64,000 nucleotides of DNA from Rhinopomastus cyanomelas (lineage: Eukaryota > Chordata > Aves > Bucerotiformes > Rhinopomastidae): assembly GCA_013400115.1 (NCBI GenBank), contig VXBP01004055.1, positions 208,174 through 272,173 of the forward strand, written 5' to 3'. The translations under genes and the position numbers were made by a program. A model generated the notes under the pieces. That model had not been told where the DNA came from. It saw nothing but the letters and a program-made list of their open reading frames with translations, and searched no databases. The first letter of the stretch is position 1; each line of letters starts with the position of its first letter. Of this stretch, positions 1 to 47,080 are shown in pieces.

Positions 1-3000
1 AGGGATTATAAATGCTGAGTAAGATTGCAACACAACTTCTCCAGGTAAAGGGGTTAGTGGGGAGAGGGAGAGCCATCTGCTCACAGAGTAGCAGGGAGCC
101 AAGGAAAAGCACAGCCTACACAGCAGGGCATTCCATCAGGATTGAGGTGGGGTGTGTGGTTTCAGCCTCTCTGAGGCTGCCCTGTGCCCCAGAGCCCATT
201 TCCTGGAGCTTGGCTATGTACTTTTCCAGAATCAGCTGGGATAAGGATGAGGTTTCCCACCTCAGCTCAGTGCTGGACTAGCAGATGGTCATTGAGCCCT
301 GAGAGCTGACAGCTGGGTCAGTCACAGCAGAGCTTCCTGCATATGAGCTGTCAAAAAGCAGGTTCCTTAGCCACCAGGAACATTTGTTTTAAGCCCTTAA
401 TCCTACTCCAGTTCATTAGGACTGGATGAGGTGAGGGAGAGCTTCCCAGGCAGTTCAAAGGTCATACACGGGGTAACGTACCCAAGAGCTGGTAACACAC
501 CCAAAGAACAGTCTGGGAATCAGTGAGGTCTGTCTCAGCTGTGCAGCCACAAAGGGTGTGTGAAATGTGTCCCCCTGGGCAGGCTGCTGCCCCTGAGAAG
601 TACTCAGGAAGGTAAAAAGTGGCTGAGTGGCCCCAGAAAGGGAGACTGATTCTGTTGCCCCTGGAATCTGGCCACGAGTCTTCTTTTGGCCTTTGTCTGC
701 CACCTGCATTAAAACAAGGAACTCCTTCTAGCCTGCAGCTGAGGAGACAGAGCAGACACTTGATGGAGCTCGAGTCAGATCTTTTACTAACGCAGCCCTT
801 GGTTGCAGAACCTGTGCTAGTGCTTTGCATCTGCATTTCCTCTGGAAACAGCTCTGGTTTGTATTTTGGGGTCTGGCTGCTGACACAGTCCTGTACTGCT
901 GTGGGTACTTAGCTTTGAGGTAGCAGCTGCACAGAGCTGTTCCTGGCCTTGTTTCTGCACCATGGTCCAAAGCTGGTGATGACTACCACTCTCTGGGGTG
1001 ATCCAGGGGGGCTGGAGAGACAGAGATGTGGTCTCCAGGCCAAGGACCCCCTGACACCAGGCAAAGCAGGCAGGGATGTGCTTCAGGGGCATCAGCTGCA
1101 TCCAAACAAAGATGGTCCCAGCATAGTGGAGAACACTCATCACAACCTGTGTGTGTCTGTGCGCTGAGGCCCCATGGCCCTCTTGGAAGCAGACTCTGCA
1201 TTAGTCTCTCTGTTCTTCAGACCATGACCGTGTGTCAGTGCCCACCATGAAGACTGAGGAGTTCACTCCTGTGCCCTGCACAGGGAAGGAAGATGTTAAC
1301 CACTACAGGCCTAAAATGCCTCAATTTTTTTTAATCCCAGTTTAATGGAAGACAACACAATCCCTAAATTACATTTAACAGTTGCTGTTCACAAGACACT
1401 GCAAAAAGAACCAGAATTGTGTCTCTTGCAATTTCTGTTTCTTCTGTACCTGTTCTTTTCCATTTACCTGTGCACTTCGTGTCTGTCCATGAAGGCTGTG
1501 CTGTTACTACTTTATCTTTTGATAAAAACCCTGGGTGACCAATTTTGCACCCCACTAGTCCTCTGCTCCAATTATGCCACTGAGTGCATTTTGCTTCTGT
1601 TCTCGATGTTGTTTGTTCTTTTATCTCTCTTTGGCAGTAGGAGAGGAGGATAATTATTAACTGTCCTGGATTGCAGTTGAAGAAAGGTGTTAAGCTGAAC
1701 AAAGGTGTCTGCTCCCTCTCACCAAACGTCACTGACACCTTATTTTTGTGGCAGACTTTGAGCCTCCGAATTTAACCAGCTGCTGCAAAGGTACAGAAGT
1801 AAACAACAGACTCTGAAAACAGTTCAATACAGCAGACTTGATTTAGTACCTCACAAGGCAAAGCAATCAATAATCTATTACGCATCTAATCACAGGCATG
1901 ACCGGCCTAGCAGCCCTCCACCCAGCACCTCGCTACGCAAAAAGGTCAGCCGGAGACCGCAGTAAGAGGGGTGCAAACCACCGCGAGCGCCTCACTTGCG
2001 GCAGATCCCTAAATGAATATATTCAAATCCAACAATCACCTCTGCTACCAGTGAATCAGCTACTGCTATCTGGAGACCAGTTGCTATGGCAGAGAGCTGT
2101 AGCAGTGGCAGGAGGCCAAGAATCCCCTTTGAAATGTTAACTGAATTTAACTCTTGACTTTTCTTAGACAAGGTTCACTGCCCCATATGACTGTGGTGCT
2201 GAATGAGCTCTTTGTCTGCCATGGGCAGCAGTTTGGGATGGATGTTATTAATCACCAGCACATCAGGGCAGGTCAGTAACAGCCATTTGCCAGTGAGGAA
2301 CTTTTTATACCTTCAAGTCCAATATGTGACAGCCACAGTCAGGTAAGGGCCTGTTGCTGTTATGTCTTGCTTTAGGCAAGGTACGCCCAGCTCACAGGAC
2401 CTGGGCAACTCAGAGCACACCTACAGCAAAGGCATGATGGGGCAGCAGGAGATCCTCCTCTTCGAACAGTTAGAGCCTGGATGCAGACATGCTGTTCCTC
2501 CATTTAAGGGACAGTGTGGGCTGCTGCCCTTCACATCCATCAGGAACATCAGTTAAGAACAAAATCTGTGAAGGACAGAACTACCTACACATGGAATTTA
2601 GACACAAGCTCTTCTTTAAGAGACAAGAGTAGGTCTGGCTCCCTGTTTGAAGGTGAGCTACAGATGTTAAGATCTCAGTCCTTTACAGCTTTTGTAAAGA
2701 AGATCTCTCAGACCTACTCGTTGGGCCACACCTGAGAATGACTTTAATTTTGAAAGTTAACTGACAATAGCAAAATACTGTGAAGACAGCTATCAGAGAA
2801 GAACATGGAGAACTGCTTCCATAGTTATAAACTAGCAGATTCACAACTTGTGGCAATTAATTTTCTCCTACAAACATGATGAGGGCATTCCTGCTGCAGT
2901 GGAAAAAGTCCTGAATCCAGAAGGCCCAGCAAAAATTAGACAGGAGGGTGAGATGATAACAGTGAAGCTGTAAGGGCTGCTGGAAGGGCTACTCTATGGT

Positions 3001-3476
3001 ATTTCCTACTTCACTACATCTCTCTGCTGTTCTGCCCACTCCCAGCAGCAGGTTCATAACCAGATGCCTTCTAAGTTTTTCTGGAGCCTGTAGAACTCAT
3101 GTTCTGCCTTAAAAAAACTCGTAAGGTAAGGGCACTTCTGCACACTCCTGTGCTTTCCATCTCAACAGGCTTTTGACTGTGCTCAGATTTAAGGAGTTAT
3201 TCCCGAGAGGGGAAACACAAGAGCCTGTGCAACGTGCAGCGCACTGCTAGACAGCACTTACAAAATGCTTTTGTGTGTCACCCGTGTTCTTTGTCATCTT
3301 TCATTAACCATGATTTGGGCTGCTGCATCTGCCCTTCTCAAGAGACATTGAAAGTAAAGCGTTTTTTTTTAAAAACTAACCCTAAACCATATAAGCCACC
3401 AGCTTCTGATTTGCCTTTTTTTTTTTTAATTTAAACTAATGAATCAGTTAAGATTTCAGGGGTGTTTTTGAAGCTC
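1..3476. other. Intergenic DNA downstream of WASF1; no gene recognised
   Basis: Open frames here are short, overlap on both strands and look random. The first 1.3 kb is somewhat GC-richer than the rest. A CpG-dense patch sits at 1881-2000. I see no CR1, tRNA or exon-like block with paired splice sites. Confidence 0.5.
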
Positions 3477-3845
3477 TCATAGAATCACTCAGGTTGGAAA
3501 AGGCCCCTGAGACCACTAAGTTCACCACTAGACCAGATGTCTAAGCACCACATCTAACTGATCTTTGAACACCTCAAGGGATGGTGACTCAACCCCCTCC
3601 CTGGGCAGCCTGTTCCAAGGGGTGACCACTCTTCCAGTAAAAAACTTTTTCCAAATGTCCAGCCTAAACCTGCCCTGGTCCAGCTTGAGGCCCTTCCTTT
3701 TTGTTCTATTACTAATTCCCCTTGAGAAGAAACCAGCACCCACCTCTCCATAATGTCCCTTCAGGTAGTTGTGGAGGGTGACAAGGTGTCTCTTCAGCCT
3801 CCTCTTCCTTAGGCTAAACAGCCCCAGCTCCCTCAGCATGTAAGT
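3477..3845 (-). mobile_element. CR1 LINE, 5'-truncated copy
   Basis: On the minus strand this reads into the CR1 3' end. It encodes the ORF2 C-terminal block (LRELGLFSLRKRRLKRHL, then NRLPREGVESPSLEVFK) and finishes with the degenerate tail CCAACCTGAGTGATTCTATG. It lies directly downstream of the WASF1 poly(A) signals, in the same orientation as the gene. Confidence 0.9.
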
Positions 3846-4017
3846 ATCATCTGATGAGACACCTTTGTTAATACAGGTCCTGAGAACAAGAGCAGCATAT
3901 TGATCATAACGTTGCAGAGCGCAGGTTAAATCTTTTAAAAGCAAGCATCCTGCGCCATACCGGTGAAAAGCAGACTTCACTGAAAAAGCAACCACCAGGA
4001 ACATTTAAAATGAACCA

Positions 4018-4023
4018 TTTATT
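4018..4023 (-). terminator. Poly(A) signal AATAAA (distal)
   Basis: TTTATT on the plus strand reads AATAAA on the WASF1 strand, about 726 nt past the stop codon and just before the intergenic CR1. It is the best candidate for the main transcript end. Confidence 0.6.
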
Positions 4024-4105
4024 AAATCAAACTGTTATTTTAACAGTTACATAAGTTACACAGCAAATTTAAGTCAAAAGATTTCACAGGAAAAAAAATT
4101 AAACT

Positions 4106-4111
4106 TTTATT
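4106..4111 (-). terminator. Poly(A) signal AATAAA (proximal)
   Basis: A second canonical AATAAA on the minus strand lies about 638 nt past the stop codon, 88 nt before the distal one. Tandem use would give two 3' UTR lengths. Confidence 0.5.
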
Positions 4112-4748
4112 ATGCAGGCAAAAATAGTACCACACAATACGTACCGGGGAGGGAGGAAGGGAAGGGGACTCTCTAAACATTCAAATAAGGCCATAATTAT
4201 TTAAAACAACAATAAAACAATAATTAAAAAAACGCCAAAGATCCATTTTCCTTTCAGTGTGTTCAGTGCCGCTAACTCTATGTACTTGTAGCGTATAGAC
4301 GTAACCGAGGCAGTGATGTCTTGCTAGCTAGGTGTAATGTTTTAGAACACGATTGGAAGTGGAGTAAGGCTCGTTAGCGCATACAGCTGCCCTTGGAATG
4401 TCAACCTCCGCTGCCTTCATTAACCTAAATTTCACAAAGTGCACAGTTAAGATATGCCAAGAAACTGAAACCGCTACTCTACCCACAGCTGCCCATGCTT
4501 AATACTTAGTGGTCTATTGGAACAAAGACTGTTCTCTCCAAGAAGAGGTGTAAGAAAAGCCACTGTAGAACATTAAGTTGCAAAGATGCACTAGGAGCTT
4601 TCTGTAAACCGAAAAGTAGAAAACTGTGGATTAATTATGTAAAGAAAAGAATACAAAAAACACTAGAAATGACCATCAAACTTCCAAAGAACAAGCACCA
4701 CAATGGACATTAGCATTCGATTTTGCAGTGTACAGCAATGGAGTAGCT

Positions 4749-39179
<34,431 letters not shown>

Positions 39180-41799
39180 TCATAAAATGAATTATTTTCT
39201 AAATTCAGGTTGTCTAAAGTTAAACCGACTAATTCTAACAAGATAAAAATACCTCGATAGTCCCAGAGGAATTAATTGCTCTGTGAGCATATAAGCATTT
39301 TCTTCTTTGCCCAATAAAAGCCTATTTCTTTCTCTTTTTTTATGCCACTACCTGACTCAGATGTCAGTGAAGTGACATATAATTTTTTTACATCTCATGG
39401 TTTTTTCCTTTTCCCCTGAAAAAACAAGATAGGAAAATCTTTGTGGTACAAAACCATTGAAGAACATTGGACTACTTCCTTATTTAGGCCAGACAAAGTC
39501 CAACAACAAATTCTTTTTATTATGAGGTCAAAGTCAAACTATCTGCCTGCTGCACCTGAAATGCAGACATTATCCATTCATTATGGAATATCACATTACT
39601 AGCAGGAGTCACCCTTCTAGCATAAACATAACTTCTAAATCACACCTATTCAAGCTAAGAAAAGAGAAGACATGTCCCTTCCACCTACAGTGCTACCAGC
39701 AATAAATTCAACTTGGAACGTGTCCTCCAAATACAATCAGTAAATTTAGAGTGTGAATTTACTTCACAAGTTGTAAATCCCACCCCTCCACACATTTCCA
39801 AATGTGCACATTGGGTTATTCAAGAGTCATTACTAGTTCATGCAGACAGCGTGGGAATAATCTCGGGCTGCAAATCTCAGGCGTGTAATTTTCTGTATCC
39901 ACGGTACCGACTGGAAGGACATGCCTGGGGGGCAAGTTATGCCTCTGATCTTATTATTACTGCTACTAAAACTTCACTTCATGAAAACCGGATTCCCTAA
40001 AATCCTGTAATTTTCCCATCATCTGTCATGTGAAACTCTGAATGGCCAACACAAAACTCTGATTTAATACATGAGAATGAATACACTTGGTGTTGGTACC
40101 AATTACTCTCCCTTCCCATTGCAGGAGAGATTACACTTCTCCAGACAACTTTTCCACTACACAACCTGCAGTCTTAATCCCTCAACCAGGTGTCCCTTAG
40201 CTGTCACAGCTTCGTTTGTCTTCTGCTTAGAAGCTTTGTGCAGAAATACTCCCCAGATGCAGCTAGGGCTTTGTGTTGCTCCAAAGAATGCATCTTTCTC
40301 TATGTTGTGTATTTAACCACTATTATCCTTACTGGGTCGCAGTATTTTGGATAGAATAACAAAAGGCCATGGTGGTAGAGCTGAAACTTTAATGATCTGG
40401 AATGGCATAGGGAATTAAGAGCCAAAGACTAACTGTCCGGGAAGATTTTCCCCTTGCAGACTGCTTAGATTTCTCTTGCCCCTTTCCCTGGGGGTATATT
40501 CTTTCCCTAAAGACTGTGCTCTTAGCTGAGGGACCCAGGCAGGATCCTGAAGTCTACCTGAGAAACACCTCTGTGATGCCAGGATCTGCTTAGACTTAAT
40601 TCACTGCATTTTAATACCATGCCTACTGCTCTTATTTTCTAGAAAGAACAATTAAAAATATTCTATGCTTTTGAGGGAAATATAATGATGAAAAGAATTC
40701 TTCTAGCCACTGGCTTAAGAGAAAAATTATACTGTTCTTAAAATTTTGTACTTTAGTTTTTCAATATTCACAGAAAAAAATTATGGATGTGTGCATGGGA
40801 TCAGGGTAAATTTACAAGAACATACTTTTCATTTTACTTTCAGGGAATATATGTTCCAGTCCTTAAATATCAAACTACTAAACATGAGCCAAAATGAGAT
40901 AAAATGCACAAGTAGAAGCAACAACGGAGAGCTTATAATTAAAATGAGTATTTATACCCGCTGGAACACGACACAGTGTAGTATGAAGCAAGAGAGATCA
41001 AAGGGGTTCCACCAGCAGCATTTCTGCCATCTTGGGAGTACGCAGTGCTGCCCGTCTCCCCGCAGCGACAAGACCCTGAAGAAACCCTTAACTACAGGTT
41101 CGTTATCACGAACAAATGATATGTGAGCAATGTTCTACAGAAGCAATTAAATATTGATTTCAGAGTTAAGCCCTTTCTTGATTACTGCTTTAATGACACT
41201 GTTGTGTAAACAGCACAGTAGACAAGTCTTTTAAAACTAGGTCCAAACAAGGATGTAAAGAAACATTTTCATAGAAAACTTTAAAATCTTATATACATAA
41301 AGAAACTGCAAGTTTTTGTTTCTACGGAATATAGATCTGGGCTGTAAAGGTTTTGTTTACAAAGAATCTGTAAATTACAAGCATAAAAGCAGTTGATGGC
41401 TTTTATAGGTTTTAAATACTTTTTTTATATTTTAACATTTTCTGTTTTATCACATATAACCCAGATGTCAGTCACAACAGTGCTTTCCCCCTTTGATTTT
41501 ATATGATTAATGAGCAAAACCTGGCTGATTTAAAGCATGTATAGGTCATAAAGCTTCAGAATCTTTAGAAAACTCTGTAATAGCAATTAAAAAAAAATCT
41601 TGAAAAGAATTCTAACCAACTACTAACTAAATTTTTAACTTTTAACTACATTTGAGCATGTACTGCCCTTTACTGGTCTGATTTGTCTCTAGGATAGAGC
41701 TCTTAGCAGAATACGTAGAAAGGTTCAGTATTGGCCCAATCATTATTCCCAACAGACATAAAAAGATGCTACACAAGCCAAGATTAGTGGTGCTGATCC

Positions 41800-41872
41800 A
41801 GCTAGGAAAAGACTGAACTCTATGATCTTGAAGGTCTTTTCCATCCGAAACTGCTCTACAATTCTATAATTA
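41800..41872 (+). mobile_element. CR1 LINE 3' tail fragment
   Basis: The plus strand has CTATGATCTTGAAGGTCTTT, TCCATCC and an ATTCTATAAT tail, the shape of a CR1 3' end. It is short and diverged. Confidence 0.7.
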
Positions 41873-43887
41873 AGCCAGAACTCCCTGGGGACCTCAACAT
41901 GTTACAACTGTGAGCCTGAATGAAAGTTTAATTAAAGTCAATGGAGTTTTCTTTGCTTTCACCTCTCTAGATTCTGCAGAAAATCTCCGCTCTGGCATTT
42001 TTCCTCCTCAAAAACTCCTAAGTACCATTTTCTAGTATCTGAACACCACAGTCACAGCTGTCCTACCCAATGCTATAGCACAACAAGAGAAGACAGCAGA
42101 GGGAACAGTAACTATGGTAAAAGGTATAGTTTTGAAACAAGAATAAACTTGGCAAGGCCACCTTCCAAGTCATACCTCATGTTTGAAAACTATGCAAAGT
42201 CCAAACAGCAAGTATTTCCCTGTTTCCCACAGAAAAAAGAACAAAGAGACAACGGAGGAAAATATCACTCAAACATGCTTAAAACAGAGGAAAAGGTGCT
42301 TCACACAGTGTTAAATTGTAGAGCTTGTTGCCACAGGATGATCAAGACAACAGTGCAAGTACCTGCTGGGAATATGTCCACTACTGACCACATGTTCTTT
42401 GCAGTTTGTTCCAATCACTAGAAGGTCTTGGTGATTCCTCCCCAGCTGTACTTAGCAACCCCAACACGGAGAGCAATGGGTGTATGGCAGCAAACAGAAT
42501 TTTACTGCCCCCAAACACTTTCTCCACTTCTACTAAAGATGTATTTCCCAATGCAATTCTTATCGAGAAAGCTGAAAAATGCTGCAATCACTGTATTGCA
42601 CAGCTTCAGAGCTGTGAAAGAAACCAAAAGAAGCGTTGTCACAATCCACCATCCTTCAGGCTAAAAGCAGAAAAACAGTCATGCACCCCCCACCCTCTGC
42701 TGCCAAACCGTACGTTACCCAAGACACTTGGGCAGCAAAGGAAAAACTCATTCCTAGGTGATAAAATCCTGGTTTTTAAAACTACAGTGCTCCCAAATAA
42801 GCACTGGAAACTGCTCATAACTCCAGCCAGGTGGAAGAGAGAAGAGACCTGTCAGTGTATAAGAGGATCCCTAGGCTGAAGGGTTACATGACACCTCCTC
42901 AGAGGCTTATGGTTTTCCACCTGTCACACAGGTCTCACAGCCCTCCCTTCCCACAGCTCCACGCTGACCTCAAGCACAAATATCAGCCCTTTCCCACTAT
43001 CTCATACAAATATTTGAGGCAATTTTTAAGCAGCAGCAGTAGTTTACATGTGAGTTAAATGGATGTGATCTTAAACTGAAACTCCTCTTACTAAGAGATG
43101 CCAATCTCTTTTGCAGAGCTGTTATTGAAAACTGTTCTCCCTCCACTCCTATGTATCTTTTGAAGTACTCTGAATCCACTCAAGAGGCCATGTCTATGCT
43201 TCCTTACAAACCCCTACCTCCAGCTGCACTACAGCTAGCACAACTCATCCCGTGCACACATGCTGCGAGTACTGGTAAGGAATACAAGTACATGTAGCTC
43301 ACACTGTTTAATGCTTTAATCAACCTACAGGACTTTTGAGGCATTAGGAATGGAGTGCTTTTTCAGTTAATTCTTAGTTCTTAAAAAAACTGCAGGATAA
43401 TGGAACTGATGAAAGTTAATGTGTATCTTCTTAGAAGAACAGCCTGAATGATATTTGACTGCACTTCCTTTCAAAAGGTGAGTTTAGCGTGCTTGCACAG
43501 CCCTCTTCAGCTGGTAGGACCCTTCTGGGTAACACTCTTCCATCTCTACTCCATACTTCTCTACCAGTGCTGTCAGCAGCTGAGAAACCTGCCCTTGGGG
43601 TACCAGCCTGTGCACCCATACAGCAGCCCCCAGCCCAGCAGGTTTCATCCTGCTGCTGGTGCAAAGAGAAGGGCCTGGGGAACACTGGTGTAGGAAACAG
43701 CTATCATTTCCCCTTTGACAGACTCCCATAGAAATATTTCAAAATCACAAGATCTGTGGAGAAATATTACACTACTAGAAGCTTGTGAAAGATCACAAAT
43801 GTCAGCTGTCACAGTAATAATGATCAGGGTTTTCTAGCAAGTACTGTAGGGTAAGTAGGAATGAAAGCACATTAAGGTGGGGAAAAC

Positions 43888-43946
43888 TAAGTAAGTAACT
43901 AACCAATCAACCAACTAACCAACCAATCATCCAACCAACCTACCTG
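43888..43946. repeat. (AACC)n-like simple repeat
   Basis: An imperfect run of AACC/AACT/AATC tetranucleotides on the plus strand, about 60 bp. Confidence 0.85.
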
Positions 43947-45443
43947 CACAACAGTTTAATGAGTAATTAGCTATATGTCAGTTTTACTTTCAGAAGACTG
44001 ATGAAAGCCTTTTTTTAATTAAAGTTTATTCTGACTAGATTGTGTTTCATCCTTACAAAACTCGATGTTATTTTCTTACCATGAAAGACATTCGCCTATA
44101 TTTGTATATAACATACCAATATCACAGCACGGAATGACCTTGCTTTCATGGAGTTTTAATTCCAATCATTTCTATACATATCTTTTAAGCTTTAACATTA
44201 CCATATATCTTGTAATTTTCCCGTAGCTATGTGCAACCGCAGTGCCTTTCATATGCCTCATTTAATTGATCATGTTCTAGCTGCTGGCAGAACAAACCAG
44301 TTTGAAACGCAACAATCAATTTAACACTTCCCCCACCCACCCTTGGAAACAGAAATAGAACGTACAATAGCTTTTATGTTTGCTTCCATAACCATCTACC
44401 CTCTACGGACGTCGGGACACAATGAAAAGGCACTAATAAAAATTCTCAGATGTGTTAATGGAGCTGGTAAAACCAGAATTGTATCAGGTAACAAAACAAG
44501 CTCATTCTCTTGTCAAATTTCCCTTTAATGACACTGTGAGACATCACTTTATGCCAGCCACAGAAAACCCAAAAAGCAATGAAAAGGCAAATGTGCCAAG
44601 GCTTCATGCAGCTCTTTTCTCTACAGCTCACACTGCAAGATCAAGGTCCAGGTGAAAGCTTGCTAAAAAACAGACACCCACAGTATTGTCCTTCAAAAAA
44701 GTAGGCCACTACCACCTACTACTCCTGACTCAATGTAACAATTTTCCAACTCCAAAGGCGATTAACAACCCTTAGGGTACATCTTGGAACTGACAAGATG
44801 ACAACTGACATCTCAAATTGACAACTCAACAGAAATATGTTAAAATTACAGGTCTGCAATTCTTTCCGTGAACCATGTCACAGAATGGAAGATCTTCTCC
44901 CTCGAACACTTCTCCCAAATCTCAAGTCTTCTGCAGATTGCCTTATAAACTTTTCTAAGTGCACCTAACTAGGAAAAGATGATCCTATTACAAATCAAAA
45001 GGGATGTTGATGAAATCAAGGTGGACATCACTACTGTTTAAGCTTCAAACAAATTATTTACATTTTAAGACATCCTGTGCCAGACTGACTGTCTATTCAA
45101 AACATTTGGTTACACATAAAGTGCAATGCCTACACAAAGCCTATAAAGGAAATTGATAATCAGTTTTTTTAATTAAACCACAGTCAATAATAAAATATTT
45201 CTTATTCTATTTGTAGCCAACTAATGTAAAAAATACTGTTTGTAACATAACACCACTAACAGTCTCTTAAATATTCTCTAAATACTATGTTGCTGAAGAT
45301 AAGCTTATGGAGGGATGGATTAATGTTTTAATAGTCCAGTGAAGTCTCTAACTCAGGAACACTGCAGAGGAAAGCATTTGATTTGCAAGACAACAGTGAA
45401 CAGGTTGTAAAAAACAATCTAACTGATGTAACTGTAACGTGTA

Positions 45444-45705
45444 TGAATCACAGCATGCTTTGCGTTGGAAGGGATCTTTAAAAGTCATCTAGTCCAACTG
45501 CCTGCAGTGAGCAACTCGATCAAGTAGCTCAGAGCCCCATCCAATCTGACCTTGAACGCCTCCATGGACAGGACATCTCCCACCTCTATTTGCAACCTGT
45601 TCCAGTGTTTCAATAATGACACTGTAAAAAACTTCTTTCTTCCATCTAGTTTAAATCTCTCCTCTTTTAGTTTAAGAGCATTAAGCCTTGCCCTGTCACA
45701 AGAGG
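45444..45705 (-). mobile_element. CR1 LINE 3' fragment
   Basis: Inverted CR1 tail starting GAATCACAGCATGCTTTGCG, followed by AGTCCAACTGCCTGCAGTGA and diverged ORF2 C-terminal codons. It has a different tail subfamily (CTGCAGTGAGCA block) from the copies with the GCCACAGCAGGATCACC block. Confidence 0.88.
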
Positions 45706-46694
45706 CCTTTTATTCTGTACTTTGTATTGACTGACTTCTGTATTGTCTTGTCTGTGACAGTCGTTAACTTCTTCCTGTAGAACAATCTACAATCTTGTCA
45801 GTACATCAGTCGTGTCAGAGAAGCAGAAAACAGACAATGTAGCTGCAACAACTGGTATGGCTTGGGTTCCGCTCAGGCTCCAAGGCATAATTACAGACCG
45901 TTCTAAAAAATTACTTTTTGGCTACTACCATGCAGCCAGTTTTCTCCCAGTTGTGTATTGTAGGACTGCAATCTCTCCCCCAGGCACACCTGCACACACC
46001 ATGGCACACTCACCTTTAAAGCTCACGTTAAAAACACTTGAAAATTATGGATTTCATTACAGAAGCAAATCACAGCTATGTCCTTACCAAAGATTCCTAT
46101 GTTTCACCCTTATTCAGCTAAACAAATGAAAAAAGGGCAATCAAGTGTTCAGCCCTATATTGGTGGTAATTGTCATGAAACAGTAGAGCAAAAATGAAGG
46201 CAATTTTGGTAAATTATGGTTGGGAGGAAGTGGAGCGATTAATTATTTGTATGCTGACTTTTAAGACCTCTGTCTCTGATAAATTCGCTTTTCCAAAAAT
46301 TCATAAATTGTTGCTGTAACTGAGATGCCTCCAGTGATGACAGTAGCATCAGAACTCTCAGAATGGGTAACGCAGTAAAATATGACCCTCTAATCTCAAT
46401 GCAGCAAGCAGAACTTTGTTAACAGAAACCACTGAAATAGTTCAAAGGAGAAAGCTGACACCAGTTTGTAATTGCAGAGGCCACCCTCAAGTTTCAAAGA
46501 AGGCAACAGCAGATTTTTGGTGGGTGAAACACTGCATTCTGGGTTGAGCCAATAAGCTATGTGTACCAAAACACAGCAACCGCTTTCTACTGAGCGAGTC
46601 CAACCTTCAGGGCTTCCACATCACTTCCAAACCTTTTAGGGAAGACCTTTTAAAGTCTCGCTACAAACCACTGTATAGCTTTGGGCTTCCTCAG

Positions 46695-47080
46695 GGTCAC
46701 AGAGTCACAGAACAGTGGGGGTTGAAAGGACCAGATAAGGATTCTCTAGTCCAACCTCCTCGCTAAAGGAAGATCACCTGGCAAAGTTCCTCCAGGAACA
46801 GATCCAGTGGGTTTTGAAAGTCTCCAGAGGAGATTCTCTCTGGGCTGCCTGTTCCAGTGCTCTGTCACCATCACTATCAAGAAGTTTACCCTTATGTTTA
46901 GACATGAGCAGATTATTACACAATTGTCTGAAATTCCTTCAACCTATGCCCCATTTGCATTGTCACTGGCCCTTCTCGTCCCAGTACTCAGAATATCAGA
47001 GGTTGTCACCATTCTTTCTACAATGCCCTTGTCACCTCAAGCCCTAATGAAAGTTTTCACTCCCACCATGAGCACTGAGC
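46695..47080 (-). mobile_element. CR1 LINE 3' fragment, diverged
   Basis: Inverted CR1: CAGAGTCACAGAACAGTGG at its 3' end, then AGTCCAACCTCCTCGC, then the diverged equivalent of the GGGCAGCCTGTTCCAGTGCT block. ORF2 codons beyond it are only faintly recognisable. Confidence 0.8.

Larger units (their letters stand above)
4000..4748 (-). other. WASF1: WASF1 3' untranslated region
   Basis: From the stop codon toward lower coordinates there is unique, AT-rich sequence with no CR1 until about 3845. Minus-strand AATAAA signals occur at 4106-4111 and 4018-4023, so the 3' UTR is estimated at about 650-750 nt. The exact cleavage point is inferred, not seen. Confidence 0.75.

Noticed and set aside
12..1738. 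Series of overlapping open frames of 70-124 codons at the left edge
   Set aside because: They lie in all frames on both strands without similarity to GPR6 or any protein that I know.
39713..40000. 95-codon open frame close to the first coding exon
   Set aside because: It is on the opposite strand to WASF1, has no recognisable domain, and no splice context supports it.
40951..40960. TATAAATA as a proven promoter TATA box
   Set aside because: A single AT-rich word in an AT-rich intron is not enough; it is kept only as part of a candidate regulatory patch.
42149..42879. Open frames of 90 and 157 codons on the plus strand
   Set aside because: No similarity that I recognise and no paired splice sites. 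A frame of this length is expected by chance somewhere in 64 kb of intron.
43431..43731. Overlapping open frames on both strands in a GC-rich patch
   Set aside because: Mutually overlapping frames on both strands indicate base composition rather than coding, and no known domain is seen.
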